Source: Spongisporangium articulatum (lineage in GTDB: Bacteria; Actinomycetota; Actinomycetes; Actinomycetales; Kineosporiaceae). Taken from it: DNA of 64,000 nucleotides. The stretch covers positions 806,001 through 870,000 of the forward strand of contig NZ_JBITLV010000001.1 of the NCBI RefSeq assembly GCF_044465595.1, read 5' to 3'. How positions within the stretch are numbered: the first letter of the stretch is position 1; each line of letters begins with the position of its first letter. Of the stretch, positions 8,345 through 24,061 are shown piece by piece. The translations under genes and the position numbers were made by a program. The notes under the pieces were generated by a model. It saw only the letters and a list, made by a program, of their open reading frames with translations, was not told the origin of the DNA and made no database searches.

Positions 8345-8394
8345 AGACTGGGTGGATCTGTCCAGGTCAGGGCCTGTGCAGATCCACCCAGTCT
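8345..8394. repeat. Palindromic GGGTGGATC element, copy B
   Basis: Perfect 16-bp arms at 8345-8360 and 8379-8394 (AGACTGGGTGGATCTG and its complement) around an 18-nt loop containing CAGG/CCTG. It sits six bases after the stop of the Thr-rich minus-strand gene and about 55 bases before the start of the AbiEi/DUF559-type gene, consistent with a terminator or a mobile palindromic repeat. Related to 7304-7346. Confidence 0.85.
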
Positions 8395-8399
8395 CGAAA

Positions 8400-9074
8400 T
8401 CAGTGGCCGGTGAGGATCCCCAGCAACCCGCCGATCAGGTCGGTGATCGGGTTCGACCGGTCGCGGTGATGGTGACCGCCGCCCGATCCCCTGGTGGGTG
8501 CCGGGTCGGTGGGCTTCGAGGTCTGCGTGGGCTTGCCGGCCTCGGTGGGACGGCTCGTCTCGACGGGTTTCGATGTCTGGGTCGGTGCCGTCGTCACGGG
8601 GGTCGTCGGTCGACCGGTCTGCGTCGGCTTCGCCGTCGGTCGGGACGACGGGCGGCCCGTGGGGGACGACGGGCGCGCCGTCGTGTGCGTGGCCGTCGTG
8701 TGCGTGGCCGTCGTGTGCGTGGCCGTCGTGTGCGTGGCCGTCGTGTGCGTGGCCGCCGGGCTCGTGGTGCTCGCCGTCGTCGGTGCGGTGTGACCCGAAC
8801 CCGACCCGCCCGAGGCGGCGGCGTGGCCGGCCGAGGGGGCGGGCGTCGTCCGGGTGAGGGCCCGGGCGGTGGGCGACGCGCTCGGGTGGCTCGCGGCCGC
8901 GGCCACCCGGTCGGTGATGACGCTCTGCGACGCGGGGCCGTCGAACAGCATGTTCAGCGAGGCCGCCACGGACAGGACCACGAGGGTGCCGGCGGCCACC
9001 GAGAGCCCGCTCGTGAGCACGACGGAGGGTGACAGCTTGGCCGGTGCGTCGTCGCGCCGGTGACGGGAACTCAT
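8400..9074 (-). CDS. Thr/Pro-rich membrane-anchored protein with five 5-residue repeats
   Basis: 224 aa from ATG 9074, chosen because a TAGCGT hexamer lies seven bases upstream; an upstream GTG at 9110 is possible. A basic N-terminus is followed by one hydrophobic segment (SPSVVLTSGLSVAAGTLVVLSVAASLNMLF), then a long extracytoplasmic Ser/Thr/Pro/Ala-rich stalk. The stalk contains five identical ATHTT units encoded by a 15-bp tandem repeat, then PTQT/SKPxxTSRPTE repeats and a GGGHHHRDRSNPITDLIGGLLGILTGH tail with a second short hydrophobic stretch. Such stalks are often mannosylated in actinobacteria. No domain is recognised; function unknown. Confidence 0.7.
   Translation of the reverse strand: MSSRHRRDDAPAKLSPSVVLTSGLSVAAGTLVVLSVAASLNMLFDGPASQSVITDRVAAAASHPSASPTARALTRTTPAPSAGHAAASGGSGSGHTAPTTASTTSPAATHTTATHTTATHTTATHTTATHTTARPSSPTGRPSSRPTAKPTQTGRPTTPVTTAPTQTSKPVETSRPTEAGKPTQTSKPTDPAPTRGSGGGHHHRDRSNPITDLIGGLLGILTGH
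8680..8754. repeat. Five-copy 15-bp tandem repeat inside the Thr-rich gene
   Basis: Five identical units of GTCGTGTGCGTGGCC (plus-strand reading), each encoding ATHTT on the minus strand. Being a multiple of three, copy-number change would lengthen or shorten the stalk without a frameshift. Confidence 0.95.
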
Positions 9075-9290
9075 GGGAACCACGCTAGGCCGCCGACTAC
9101 GCAGCGCCACGACATCCGACGCGACCTACCCCGAACGGAGCAGGGACCCGTCACGCAGGGTCGGGTGGCCGGTGTCACACGACGCCCCGGCGGCGCCCCT
9201 CGCGGGGCAGGCTAGTTTGCGGAACGACTGAATACACCGGCGCCGGCGCCCCCAGGGTTGAGGCCGGCCCACCCGATCCTGGAGGGTTCT

Positions 9291-10046
9291 GTGGCCGATC
9301 AGCGAGTGGCGATCGTGACCGGAGCGGCGCGCGGCATCGGCGCGGCGACCGCCAAGCGACTGGCAGCCGACGGGTTCGCCGTCGCCGTGCTGGACCTGGA
9401 CGAGGCGAACTGCGCCGACACCGTGAAGGCGATCGAGGCCGAGGGCGGCAAGGCCCTGGCCGTCGGGGTGAACGTGAGCGAGCGGGAGGCCGTCGAGGCC
9501 GCCGTCGAGCGCGTGGCGAACGAGCTGGGCGCCCCGACCGTCCTGGTGAACAACGCGGGCATCACCAAGGACAACATGCTCTTCAAGATGACCGACGGCG
9601 ACTGGGACGCGGTCATCGCCGTGCACCTCAAGGGCCACTTCCTGATGACCCAGGCCACGCAGAAGTACATGACCCAGGCCAAGTACGGCCGGATCATCAA
9701 CCTGTCGTCGACCTCGGCGCTGGGCAACCGCGGCCAGGCCAACTACTCGACCGCCAAGGCCGGCGTGCAGGGCTTCACCAAGACCGTGGCCATCGAGCTC
9801 GGCAAGTACGGCATCACCTGCAACGCGATCGCCCCGGGCTTCATCGAGACCGAGATGACCGCGGCCACCGCGGCCCGCGTCGGCATCTCGATGGAGGACT
9901 TCAAGAACGCCGCGGCGAGCATGATCCCGGTGGCCCGCGTCGGCCAGCCCGAGGACATCGCGCACACCGTCTCGTTCCTGGCCTCCGAGGGTTCGGGCTT
10001 CGTCTCGGGTCAGATCATCTACGTGGCCGGCGGCCCGAAGGACTGA
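9291..10046 (+). CDS. fabG: 3-oxoacyl-ACP reductase, FabG-type SDR
   Basis: 251 aa classical SDR reductase, NADPH-dependent ketoreduction of 3-oxoacyl thioesters. Motifs: cofactor loop TGAARGIG (residues about 10-17), NNAG, catalytic Ser in LSSTSALGNRGQANYSTAKAG with the Tyr-x-x-x-Lys pair, and the FabG-type C-terminus SGFVSGQIIYVAGGPKD. GTG 9291 is chosen because GGAGGG precedes it by four bases; an upstream GTG (9258) lacks support. It sits first in the lipid/PKS locus, 23 bases before the phosphopantetheinyl transferase. Since the synthase downstream has a degenerate ketoreductase, this enzyme could reduce its product in trans; that link is inference. A housekeeping role in fatty-acid synthesis is the alternative. 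Confidence 0.9.
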   Translation: MADQRVAIVTGAARGIGAATAKRLAADGFAVAVLDLDEANCADTVKAIEAEGGKALAVGVNVSEREAVEAAVERVANELGAPTVLVNNAGITKDNMLFKMTDGDWDAVIAVHLKGHFLMTQATQKYMTQAKYGRIINLSSTSALGNRGQANYSTAKAGVQGFTKTVAIELGKYGITCNAIAPGFIETEMTAATAARVGISMEDFKNAAASMIPVARVGQPEDIAHTVSFLASEGSGFVSGQIIYVAGGPKD

Positions 10047-10069
10047 CGCCCGTCAGCTTTAATGCCCGG

Positions 10070-10786
10070 GTGGACGTCGAACTCTTCTGGGCCGCGGTCG
10101 ACGCGGGTCGGTTGAGCGAGTCCACCCGGGCATCGCTGCGTCTGGACGTCGACCCGGACCGGCTGGCCAAGCTCGGCCGCTTCGTCCGGGCGGAGGACCG
10201 CGACCGCGGCCTCGCCGCCCACGCGCTGCTGCGCCGGGTGCTCGCCGACCGTCTGGACGTCCGACCGGCCGAGCTGGTCTTCGAGACGTTCTGCGCGGCC
10301 TGCGGCGAGGTGGGGCACGGCAAGCCGTCCGTGGTCGGTGCGCCGGTGGAGTTCAACCTCTCCCACTCGGGTGAGCGGGTCGTCGTGGCGCTCGCCCCGG
10401 CCGGGGTGCCGGTCGGCGTGGACGTCGAGACCCGCCGCGGCGTCGACTGGGCCGGCCTGCGGCGCCAGGTCTTCACCGACGCCGAGTGGGCCCGCACCGG
10501 CGCGCACCCCGACCCCGACGCCGAGCGCACCCGGACGTGGGCGCGCAAGGAGGCGGCCGTGAAGGCCGTCGGGCACGGGCTGGCCATGCCGCTGCGCACG
10601 GTCGAGACGCGACCGCTGGAGGGGCTTCGGGACGCCGCCGGGCCGGTCTGGTCGGTCGACCTCCCGCAGGGCGCGGGTCGCCTCGACGGGACGGACGTCG
10701 ACCTCGGCGGGTACCCCGGGGCGGTCGCCGTGGCCGGTGACCCTCCGCAGTGGCGGCTGCGGGCTCACGAGGCCGTTCTGGCCTGA
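10070..10786 (+). CDS. 4'-phosphopantetheinyl transferase, Sfp type
   Basis: 238 aa, the size of Sfp-type transferases, which attach phosphopantetheine from CoA to the conserved Ser of carrier proteins. The Mg-binding signature appears as GVDVETRR near residue 121 and the second signature as WARKEAAVKAVGHGL near residue 161; NLSHSGERVVVALA is the usual preceding strand. GTG at 10070 lies six bases after TTTAAT, suggesting a leaderless transcript with its own promoter. Placed 0.5 kb before a synthase with two ACP domains, it is the obvious activating enzyme, comparable to PptT acting on Pks13 in mycobacteria. Confidence 0.9.
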   Translation: MDVELFWAAVDAGRLSESTRASLRLDVDPDRLAKLGRFVRAEDRDRGLAAHALLRRVLADRLDVRPAELVFETFCAACGEVGHGKPSVVGAPVEFNLSHSGERVVVALAPAGVPVGVDVETRRGVDWAGLRRQVFTDAEWARTGAHPDPDAERTRTWARKEAAVKAVGHGLAMPLRTVETRPLEGLRDAAGPVWSVDLPQGAGRLDGTDVDLGGYPGAVAVAGDPPQWRLRAHEAVLA

Positions 10787-11148
10787 ATCGGACACCCGTC
10801 TGCACACCTGTGTGCGACCTATGTCACGTTCTCGAGGCTTGCCTTCGAGGTGACGCCCGTCACCCGTTTGGTTGCAGAGAGTAGTGCTTCCCTGTGTATG
10901 TGTTAACGGCGGACTAATCGACTCATAGATCGCGAAATCAGCCTGCAAGATCGGCTGTTCGTGCGTGTCGTGGCCCGGCAAGAGGGTGAGGGTCCGGTAT
11001 CCGCAAGGTCTGTGCGGAGTACCTCTGAGTAACTTAGGATGCCGTGTTCGGGACCACATCCGTGTCCGAGGTCACGGAAAGTGTTGCCCGCCGATCTACC
11101 CCCGGGTCGGGCCCTGACACCAGTCGACGGGGACAAGGAAGGAGCGTC
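10787..11148 (+). promoter_or_regulatory. Upstream region of the synthase operon, with two hairpins
   Basis: A 362-base non-coding stretch, locally less GC-rich than its surroundings. At 10802-10815 there is a perfect GCACAC-CT-GTGTGC hairpin. At 10823-10854 a longer imperfect stem is formed by GTCAC...CTCGAGGC and GCCTTCGAGGTGAC; neither is followed by a U-run. Candidate promoter elements are TAGGAT at 11034-11039 and TTGCAG followed 17 bases later by TGTATG in 10873-10901. Transcript start cannot be decided by eye. Confidence 0.45.
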
Positions 11149-11297
11149 GTGTCTGCGCGTAATGCGACCACTGCAGGCGTGGCGAACTACGGGCGTCACC
11201 AGGCCCCGAACCTGATGACGCTCGACGGTGGCCTCTCGGTTGCCCCCAAGAACGCTCGGTCGACGGTTGAGTTCCGCGGTGCCCGCGGAGCCCTTCG

Positions 11298-11301
<4 letters not shown>
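11149..11301 (+). CDS. 50-aa ORF translationally coupled to the polyketide synthase
   Basis: Starts GTG 11149 with one of the best ribosome binding sites of the window (GGAAGGAG, spacing 4) and ends in a TGA that overlaps the synthase ATG (ATGA). The peptide begins MSARNATTAGVANYGRHQAP, continues with a hydrophobic-polar middle (NLMTLDGGLSVAP) and ends basic. It has no signal peptide or membrane helix and no family I recognise. The strong site, coupling and non-random composition argue that it is translated. It may be a coupling leader or a small accessory protein of the synthase. It does not look like a remnant of a FadD32-type ligase. Confidence 0.65.
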
Positions 11302-17961
<6,660 letters not shown>

Positions 17962-17972
<11 letters not shown>

Positions 17973-19554
17973 CGAGATCACGGGCGAGCCGACGACCGCA
18001 GCCCTCCTGGCCGACCTGGAGAAGCGGCGGGCCGCCGCGCTGAAGGCGGGCTCGGAGCGCTCGGTCGAGAAGCAGCACGCGCGCGGCAAGATGACGGCTC
18101 GGGAGCGGCTGGACCTGCTGCTCGACCCCGGCACCTTCACCGAGTACGACGAGTTCGTCCAGCACCGGGCCACCGGGTTCGGCCTGGAGCACAAGCGGCC
18201 GTACGGCGACGGGGTGGTCACCGGCATCGGCGAGATCGACGGCCGCCAGGTCGCCGTCTTCGCCCAGGACTTCACCGTCTTCGGCGGGTCGGTCGGCGAG
18301 GCGTTCGCCGGCAAGGTCCTGAAGATCATGAAGCTGGCCGAGCGGCTGGGCATCCCGATCGTCGGGCTGAACGACTCCTCCGGGGCGCGCATCCAGGAGG
18401 GCGTCGTCGCCCTGGCCGCCTACGGCGACATCGCGCACTACTCGGTGAAGCTGTCGGGGGTGATCCCGCAGATCTCGCTGATCATGGGCACGTGTGCGGG
18501 CGGCGCCGCCTACTCGCCGATCGCCACCGACTTCGTCGGGATGGTGAAGGACACCTCGTTCATGTTCATCACCGGCCCCGAGATCGTGAACGCGGTGACC
18601 GGCGCGAACGTGACGCTGGAGGAGCTGGGCGGCGGCCGGGTCAACGCCGAGCTGGCCGGCAACGCGCACTACCTCGCGCACGACGAGAAGGACCTGATCG
18701 ACTGGGCCCGGAACCTGATCTCGTACCTGCCCTCCAACAACATGGAGGACCCGCCGAGGTACCACGTCGACGTCGAGACCGAGGTGACCGACCTCGACCG
18801 GACCCTCGACACGATCATCCCGGACTCCCGGAACATGGCCTACGACATGGAGGCCGTGATCCACACGCTCGTGGACCACGGTGACTTCACGGCGATCTCG
18901 CCCGGGTTCGGCCGCAGCATCATCTGCGGGCTGGGCCGCATCGACGGCGCCAGCGTCGGGATCATCGCCAACCAGCCGTCCGTCAACGCCGGGGTGCTCG
19001 ACATCGACGCCTCGGAGAAGGCGGCCCGCTTCGTGCGGACCTGCAACGTCTACAACATCCCGATGCTCTACCTGGTCGACGTGCCCGGCTACATGCCCGG
19101 CGTCGAGCAGGAGTCGATGGGCATCATCCGCCGCGGTGCCAAGCTGGGCTTCGCGGTCTCGGAGTCCACGGTCCCGCAGGTCACCGTCGTCCTGCGCAAG
19201 GCCTACGGCGGCGGCTACGCCGTGATGGGTTCCAAGCACGCCGACGTCGACGTCAACCTGGCCTGGCCGACCGCGGAGATCGCGGTGATGGGCGGGCAGG
19301 GCGCGATCCTCCTGATGTTCCGCAACGAGATGCAGCGGGCCAAGGAGGAGGGCCGCGAGGCCGAGACCAAGGCGAAGCTGCTCGAGGTTTACAACGAGTC
19401 GATGACGAGCCCCTACCTGGCGGCCGCCCGTGGCTACGTTGACGCGGTCATCCCGCCGCGCGAGACCCGGCTCCGGGTGGCCAACGCCTTCCGGACGCTG
19501 GCCAACAAGCGCGTCACGGTTCCGGTCCGCAAGCACAGCAACATTCCGCTCTGA
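17962..19554 (+). CDS. Acyl-CoA carboxylase carboxyltransferase (beta) subunit, AccD4/AccD5-like
   Basis: 530 aa, full-length biotin-dependent carboxyltransferase of the PccB/AccD family. N-terminal ARGKMTARERLDLLLDPGTF, the acyl-CoA oxyanion region DSSGARIQEG and MGTCAGGAAYSP, and the carboxybiotin side VPGYMPGVEQE and GGGYAVMGSKH are all visible; it ends RKHSNIPL. It transfers CO2 from carboxybiotin to an acyl-CoA, producing the extender for a condensation. In mycobacteria AccD4 sits directly behind pks13 and makes the carboxylated long-chain partner; the same order here, with an 11-base overlap, suggests the same job. No biotin carboxylase (AccA) is in the window. Chain-length preference cannot be read from the sequence by eye. 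Confidence 0.92.
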
Positions 19555-19593
19555 CACCCGCTCGGGGATCAAGGACGATCTAGGGGCTCACGC

Positions 19594-20778
19594 ATGAAGC
19601 GCAGTGCACGTGGTTGGGCGACGCTGACCGTGGTGGTGGCGGCCGCCGTGTCGGCGGCGACGCTGACCGTCGCCCCGGCGGCCTCGGCGAGTGTCGGCGA
19701 TCCGTCCAAGGCGGTCGCCGCCGACGGTGCGAAGGTGACCGCCGAGACGGTGATCGACGCGCGCACGGTCGACCTGACCGTGAGCTCCCCCGCGCTGGGC
19801 GGCAGCGGGATGGTCCGGCTGATCCTGCCGAAGAGCTGGAACAGCAAGCCGACCTGGTCCTTCCCGACCGTGTACCTGCTGCACGGCCCCGACGTGCAGG
19901 ACTACAAGGCCTGGACCTACTACACGAAGGTCGAGGAGTACGCGCAGGACTCCGACGTCATCGTCGCCATGCCGACCGGCGGGGCCAGCGCGATCTACAC
20001 CGACGAGTACGACTCGTGGGGCAAGGTCCGGCCCAAGTGGGAGACCTTCCACACCGTCGAACTGCCGCAGATCCTGGCGGGCGGTTACCGGGCCAACGGC
20101 AAGGCGTCGATCGCCGGCATCTCCTCCGGCGGCTTCGGGGCCCTCAGCTACGCGGCCCGGCACCCGCAGATGTTCTCGGCGGTGGGCGCCTACTCGGCGA
20201 TGACCGACCTGTTCGACCCGGCCGGCGCGCTGGCCGTGCTGAAGAACCGGATCGCCGCCGGGCAGTCGCTCGACCCGTTCGGCCCGCTGCTGGTCGGCGT
20301 CGCCAACAAGCTGCAGCGCAACCCGCAGACGCTGGTCGCCCGGTACCGGGGCCAGCGGCTCTACGTCTCCTCGGGCGGAGGGCTGCCGGGGCCCCTCGAC
20401 AAGACCGACCCGAACTACCACGACCAGGTCGGCGGCCGCGTCATCGAGGGCGTCACCTCGGCCATGGACCAGCGGTTCGCGTCCACCGCGAAGCTGTTCG
20501 GCGCCCGGGTGACGACCCACTTCTACCCGGGCGGCCTGCACTACTGGACGTACTGGGACCGCGAGTTGGGCCTGTCCTGGTCGTTCCTGACCACGCCGCT
20601 GGGGGCGCCGACCGACACGGCCCCGAGCGGCCCGTCGTCCGGCCCGAACGGTTCGTCCAGCAGTTCGCCGAGCAGTTCGACGAGCAGCACGCCCAGCGCG
20701 ACGCCGGCGCCGGCGGGCCGTCCGGCCCCGAAGAAGACCGGCCTCCTCGGGGGCCTGTTCGGGGGTCTCTTTGGCTGA
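19594..20778 (+). CDS. Secreted antigen-85-like acyltransferase/esterase
   Basis: 394 aa with an N-terminal signal peptide (MKRSARGWATLTVVVAAAVS..., ending near ASA, residue 32). The body is an esterase-D/antigen-85 alpha/beta hydrolase: nucleophile Ser177 in GISSGG followed by ALSYAARHPQMFSAVGAYSAMTD, and catalytic His316 in GLHYWTYW, matching the HSWxYW signature of mycolyltransferases. The C-terminus adds a Ser/Pro linker (residues about 345-380) and a hydrophobic GGLFGGLFG tail. Antigen-85 proteins move mycoloyl groups between trehalose esters and arabinogalactan. Position right after the Pks13/AccD4-like pair makes a comparable transfer of the synthase product at the cell surface likely, but a plain secreted esterase is not excluded. 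Expressed from the same strand, 39 bases after accD. Confidence 0.82.
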   Translation: MKRSARGWATLTVVVAAAVSAATLTVAPAASASVGDPSKAVAADGAKVTAETVIDARTVDLTVSSPALGGSGMVRLILPKSWNSKPTWSFPTVYLLHGPDVQDYKAWTYYTKVEEYAQDSDVIVAMPTGGASAIYTDEYDSWGKVRPKWETFHTVELPQILAGGYRANGKASIAGISSGGFGALSYAARHPQMFSAVGAYSAMTDLFDPAGALAVLKNRIAAGQSLDPFGPLLVGVANKLQRNPQTLVARYRGQRLYVSSGGGLPGPLDKTDPNYHDQVGGRVIEGVTSAMDQRFASTAKLFGARVTTHFYPGGLHYWTYWDRELGLSWSFLTTPLGAPTDTAPSGPSSGPNGSSSSSPSSSTSSTPSATPAPAGRPAPKKTGLLGGLFGGLFG

Positions 20779-22336
20779 GGCAGCGGTTTCGAGGACGACG
20801 ACCGCCCGGTCGGGCGGTGAGCCCGCCCGGGGTGGGCGGCGGGTCCTGCTGCCCCTCGGCCTGGCCGCGTTCATCACCGCCCTCGACAGCAGCGTCACGT
20901 CGGTGGCCGCCCCGACCATCCAGCGCGACCTCGACCTGTCGCTCAGCTCGCTGGAGTGGATCGCCGCCTGCTACCTGCTCGCCTTCGGCGGCCTGATGCT
21001 GCTCGGTGGCCGGCTGACCGACATGCTCGGCCGGCGTCGTGTGCTGCAGCTCGGCCTCTGGCTGTTCTGCGTCTCCTCGATCGGCGTCGCGGTGGCGCCG
21101 GGGCCGGCCCTGATCCTGACCGGCCGCACCCTGCAGGGGGTGGCGGCCGCGCTGATCGTGCCCGCCGCGTTCGCACTGGTCGCCGTCGACATGGGGTACG
21201 AGGACCGGCACCTGGGCGCCGCGGTGTTCACCGGGGCCGTCGGCGGCGCGATCGCGCTCGGCCCCGTGGTCGGCGGTTCGATCGCCGAGTACCTGCACTG
21301 GAGCTTCATCTTCTGGATCAACGTGCCCGTGGTCGTGGTGGCGTCGTGGGCGGTGGCCCGGGCCGTGCCGAAGCAGGAACCGGCCCGGTACGGCGTCCGC
21401 GAGTGGCTGTCCCGGCTCGACGGGTACGGCCTGCTGTTCTCCACCATGACCCTCTGCGGAATCACCTTCGCCCTGGTCGAGGGCGGCAACCTCGGCTACC
21501 GCTCGGTGCCGGTACTGGCCGCCTGCGCGCTCGTCGCCGTGGGTGTACTGGGCACGGTCGTCGCCGAGCGGCGGGCCGCCTACCCGATGCTGGACCTGCC
21601 GCTGGTCCGGCACCGGCTGGTGGCCGGCAGCCTGCTCTGCCAGCTGCTGTGGGGGCTGGGCATCAACGGGGTCGTCTTCTTCACGTCGCTGTTCCTGCAG
21701 AACGTCGTCGGGCTGCCGCCCACCGCCGCCGGACTGGTCTTCGTCCCGCTGGCCGTGACCGTGGCCGCCGTCGTCCCGTTCTCCGGGAAGCTCTCGCAGC
21801 GCTACGGCACGCACCGCGTCGTGGCCCTCGGGATGGTCCTGATGGCCGGCGGGCTGATGCTGGTCGGCACGGTCGGGCACGGCGACCCGGTCTGGCGGCT
21901 GCTGCCCGCGGTCGTGGTGATGGGCGTCGGCTCGGCGTTCACCGTCCCGATGGTCGCCGCGCCGATGGACGTCGTCCCGGTCAGTCGCGCGGGCGTCGTC
22001 TCGGCGCTGCTGTCGGTCAGCCGGGAGATGGCCGGCGTGCTGGGCATCGCGCTGACCGGGGCCGTGGTCGTGGCCCGGCAGAACGCGGTCGTCGACGGCG
22101 GGGCCACCGAGCTGGCCGGCTTCCTCTCCGGCTACCGGGCCGGGTTGATGCTCGGCGCGGCGGTCTCCCTGGTCGGCGCCGTCGTCGCCTGGTTCACGCT
22201 GTTCCCTGGCCAGGCGATGCTCCCCGACCCGGCGACGCCCTCCGAGCCGATCGACGTGGACCCGATCCAGGACATCATCATCGACCTGACCGACACCGGC
22301 GGCTTCCCGGTGCTCACCGGAGGACGCCAGCCATGA
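20771..22336 (+). CDS. MFS transporter, DHA2 (EmrB/QacA-like, 14 TM)
   Basis: 521 aa with about 14 hydrophobic helices. Diagnostic segments are ALDSSVTSVAAPTIQRDLDLSLSSLEWIAACYLLAFGGLMLLGGRLTDMLGRRRV (TM1-2 and the MFS loop motif) and GGSIAEYLHWSFIFWINVPV (drug:H+ antiporter motif C region). TTG at 20771 overlaps the antigen-85-like stop and has GGGGG just upstream, so the genes are coupled. DHA2 pumps export hydrophobic compounds; here the candidate cargo is the product of the adjacent synthase or a precursor, which is inference from position. Confidence 0.88.
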   Translation: MAEAAVSRTTTARSGGEPARGGRRVLLPLGLAAFITALDSSVTSVAAPTIQRDLDLSLSSLEWIAACYLLAFGGLMLLGGRLTDMLGRRRVLQLGLWLFCVSSIGVAVAPGPALILTGRTLQGVAAALIVPAAFALVAVDMGYEDRHLGAAVFTGAVGGAIALGPVVGGSIAEYLHWSFIFWINVPVVVVASWAVARAVPKQEPARYGVREWLSRLDGYGLLFSTMTLCGITFALVEGGNLGYRSVPVLAACALVAVGVLGTVVAERRAAYPMLDLPLVRHRLVAGSLLCQLLWGLGINGVVFFTSLFLQNVVGLPPTAAGLVFVPLAVTVAAVVPFSGKLSQRYGTHRVVALGMVLMAGGLMLVGTVGHGDPVWRLLPAVVVMGVGSAFTVPMVAAPMDVVPVSRAGVVSALLSVSREMAGVLGIALTGAVVVARQNAVVDGGATELAGFLSGYRAGLMLGAAVSLVGAVVAWFTLFPGQAMLPDPATPSEPIDVDPIQDIIIDLTDTGGFPVLTGGRQP

Positions 22337-23979
22337 CCCACCGCTCCGGAGCGACCCGCCGCTCCGTCCTGCTCGCCCCCGCGCTGCTCGCGGCGGGGCT
22401 GACGGTCGCCCGCACCGCCTCGCCGGCCGCGGCCGCGGTGCAGACCGGGCAGCCGACGACCTCGACCAAGGTGACCATCCCGACCCGGGACGGGTTCACG
22501 CTGGCGGCCACGGTGAACAAGCCGCTGTACTCCGAGGGCCGGCTGCCCGTCGTGATCATGCCCGGCACGTTCGCCGGGAACACCATCGACATCGACCGGA
22601 TGGCCGTCCTGCAGGCCTCCCGGGGGTACATCGCCGTCAACTACACCGAGCGCGGCTTCGGCAAGTCGACGGGGAAGATCGACGCGGCCGGCCCGCTCGA
22701 CGTGAACGACGTCTCCGACGTGCTGGACTGGGTGCTCGCGCACACGGACGCCGACCCGGACCGGGTGGGGTCCGTGAGCATCTCGTACGGGGCCGGCTTC
22801 CTACCGATGGTCGGGGTGCAGGACCACCGGTTCAAGGCCCTCGCGATGATCTCGGGCTGGGGCGACCTCTGGAAGGCCCGCTACCCCAACGGCACCAGCG
22901 CGTGGGCCTCGAACGTCGCGCTGTACACACTGGCGGAGACGCAGGGCAAGCCGTCGGACGAGGTCCGGCGGCTGTTCCAGAACATGATCGCCAACAAGTA
23001 CACCGCCGACATGAAGGCGGCCGCGGCGCTGCGCTCGCCCATGACGTACCTGCCGCAGCTGCAGAAGCACGCCGTCCCGACGTACTTCTCCACGTCGATG
23101 AACGAGATGATCTGGCCGGAGGACCAGACGTTGGAGTTCTTCGACGCCTACCCCGGGGTGAAGCACCTCGACATCCTGCCCGGCGACCACGCCACCACCG
23201 AGCTCGGCCAGCCGGTCGGCAGCCCCGGCGTCACGTGGACGACGGCCTTCGAGTGGATGGACGCCTACGTCGGGGGCTACGACGACGCCGCGAAGGGGCT
23301 TCCGCTGATCCGGGTCGCGCCGCGCAGCCCCACGGGCACCAACATCCTCGAGTCGAAGCTGCTGTCGGACTACGCCTTCGAGGGCTACACCGACCTGACC
23401 CCGACGGCGCGCAGCCGGCAGTACCTGGCGACGTCGTCCTCGATGTTCGGGCTGATCACGAAGACGTCGCTGGCGACGTCGCCCGGCAGCGACGCCAAGA
23501 AGCTGCGGATGGGCAAGAACTTGCTCATGAACCAGGGCATCCCGATGTACGAGGGCGCCTTCGAGATCGTCACGGGTGCCCCCACCACCGTCCCGCTCAG
23601 CATCGTCGACCAGGGGGTCACCGGCGTCTGGACCGGGCCCGAACTGAAGTCGCCGCTCAAGCTGCGCGGCGCCATCCGCAGCCACCTCGAGCTCGTCCCG
23701 AGCGCCGCCAAGGGTTCGGTCTTCGTGTACCTGATCGACAAGGCCCCCAACGGCACCGCGTTCCTGGTCGGGCACAAGCCCTACTCGTGGACCGGCGCGA
23801 CCCCCGGCACGAAACTGCCCGTGGACGTGACGATCCCGTACAACGCCTACGACGTGCCCGCCGGTCACCGGCTGGTCTTCGCGGTCTCGACCGACGACGT
23901 GATGTACACGTCCAACAACGGGCCCCTGGCCACCGTGAGCGTGGGCTCGGGCTCCTACGTGGACATCCCGCTGCGCTGA
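22333..23979 (+). CDS. Secreted S15/CocE-type alpha/beta hydrolase, copy 1
   Basis: 548 aa from ATG 22333, with GGAGG upstream and a four-base overlap with the MFS stop. The N-terminus has a twin-arginine-type signal (TRRSVLLAPALLAAGLTVA...). The hydrolase core shows the nucleophile elbow VSISYGAGFLP, the oxyanion strand VVIMPGTF, ERGFGKSTG, and the His in ILPGDHATTE. The C-terminal beta-sandwich typical of X-Pro dipeptidyl-peptidase/cocaine-esterase proteins ends IPYNAYDVPAGHRLVFAVSTDD. Closely similar to the next gene, so the two arose by tandem duplication. Substrate unknown; an ester or amide outside the membrane. Confidence 0.85.
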   Translation: MTHRSGATRRSVLLAPALLAAGLTVARTASPAAAAVQTGQPTTSTKVTIPTRDGFTLAATVNKPLYSEGRLPVVIMPGTFAGNTIDIDRMAVLQASRGYIAVNYTERGFGKSTGKIDAAGPLDVNDVSDVLDWVLAHTDADPDRVGSVSISYGAGFLPMVGVQDHRFKALAMISGWGDLWKARYPNGTSAWASNVALYTLAETQGKPSDEVRRLFQNMIANKYTADMKAAAALRSPMTYLPQLQKHAVPTYFSTSMNEMIWPEDQTLEFFDAYPGVKHLDILPGDHATTELGQPVGSPGVTWTTAFEWMDAYVGGYDDAAKGLPLIRVAPRSPTGTNILESKLLSDYAFEGYTDLTPTARSRQYLATSSSMFGLITKTSLATSPGSDAKKLRMGKNLLMNQGIPMYEGAFEIVTGAPTTVPLSIVDQGVTGVWTGPELKSPLKLRGAIRSHLELVPSAAKGSVFVYLIDKAPNGTAFLVGHKPYSWTGATPGTKLPVDVTIPYNAYDVPAGHRLVFAVSTDDVMYTSNNGPLATVSVGSGSYVDIPLR

Positions 23980-24061
23980 CCCGTCCGACCGGCGCAGTGT
24001 CGCGCCGCCCGTTCCCCGAGTGTTCGACGTGCCCGACCTGCGTCGCGAGGAGAGCCCGCCC

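Noticed and set aside
8680..8754. CRISPR-like array
   Set aside because: Units are contiguous 15-mers in a coding frame with no spacers, and no cas genes are present.
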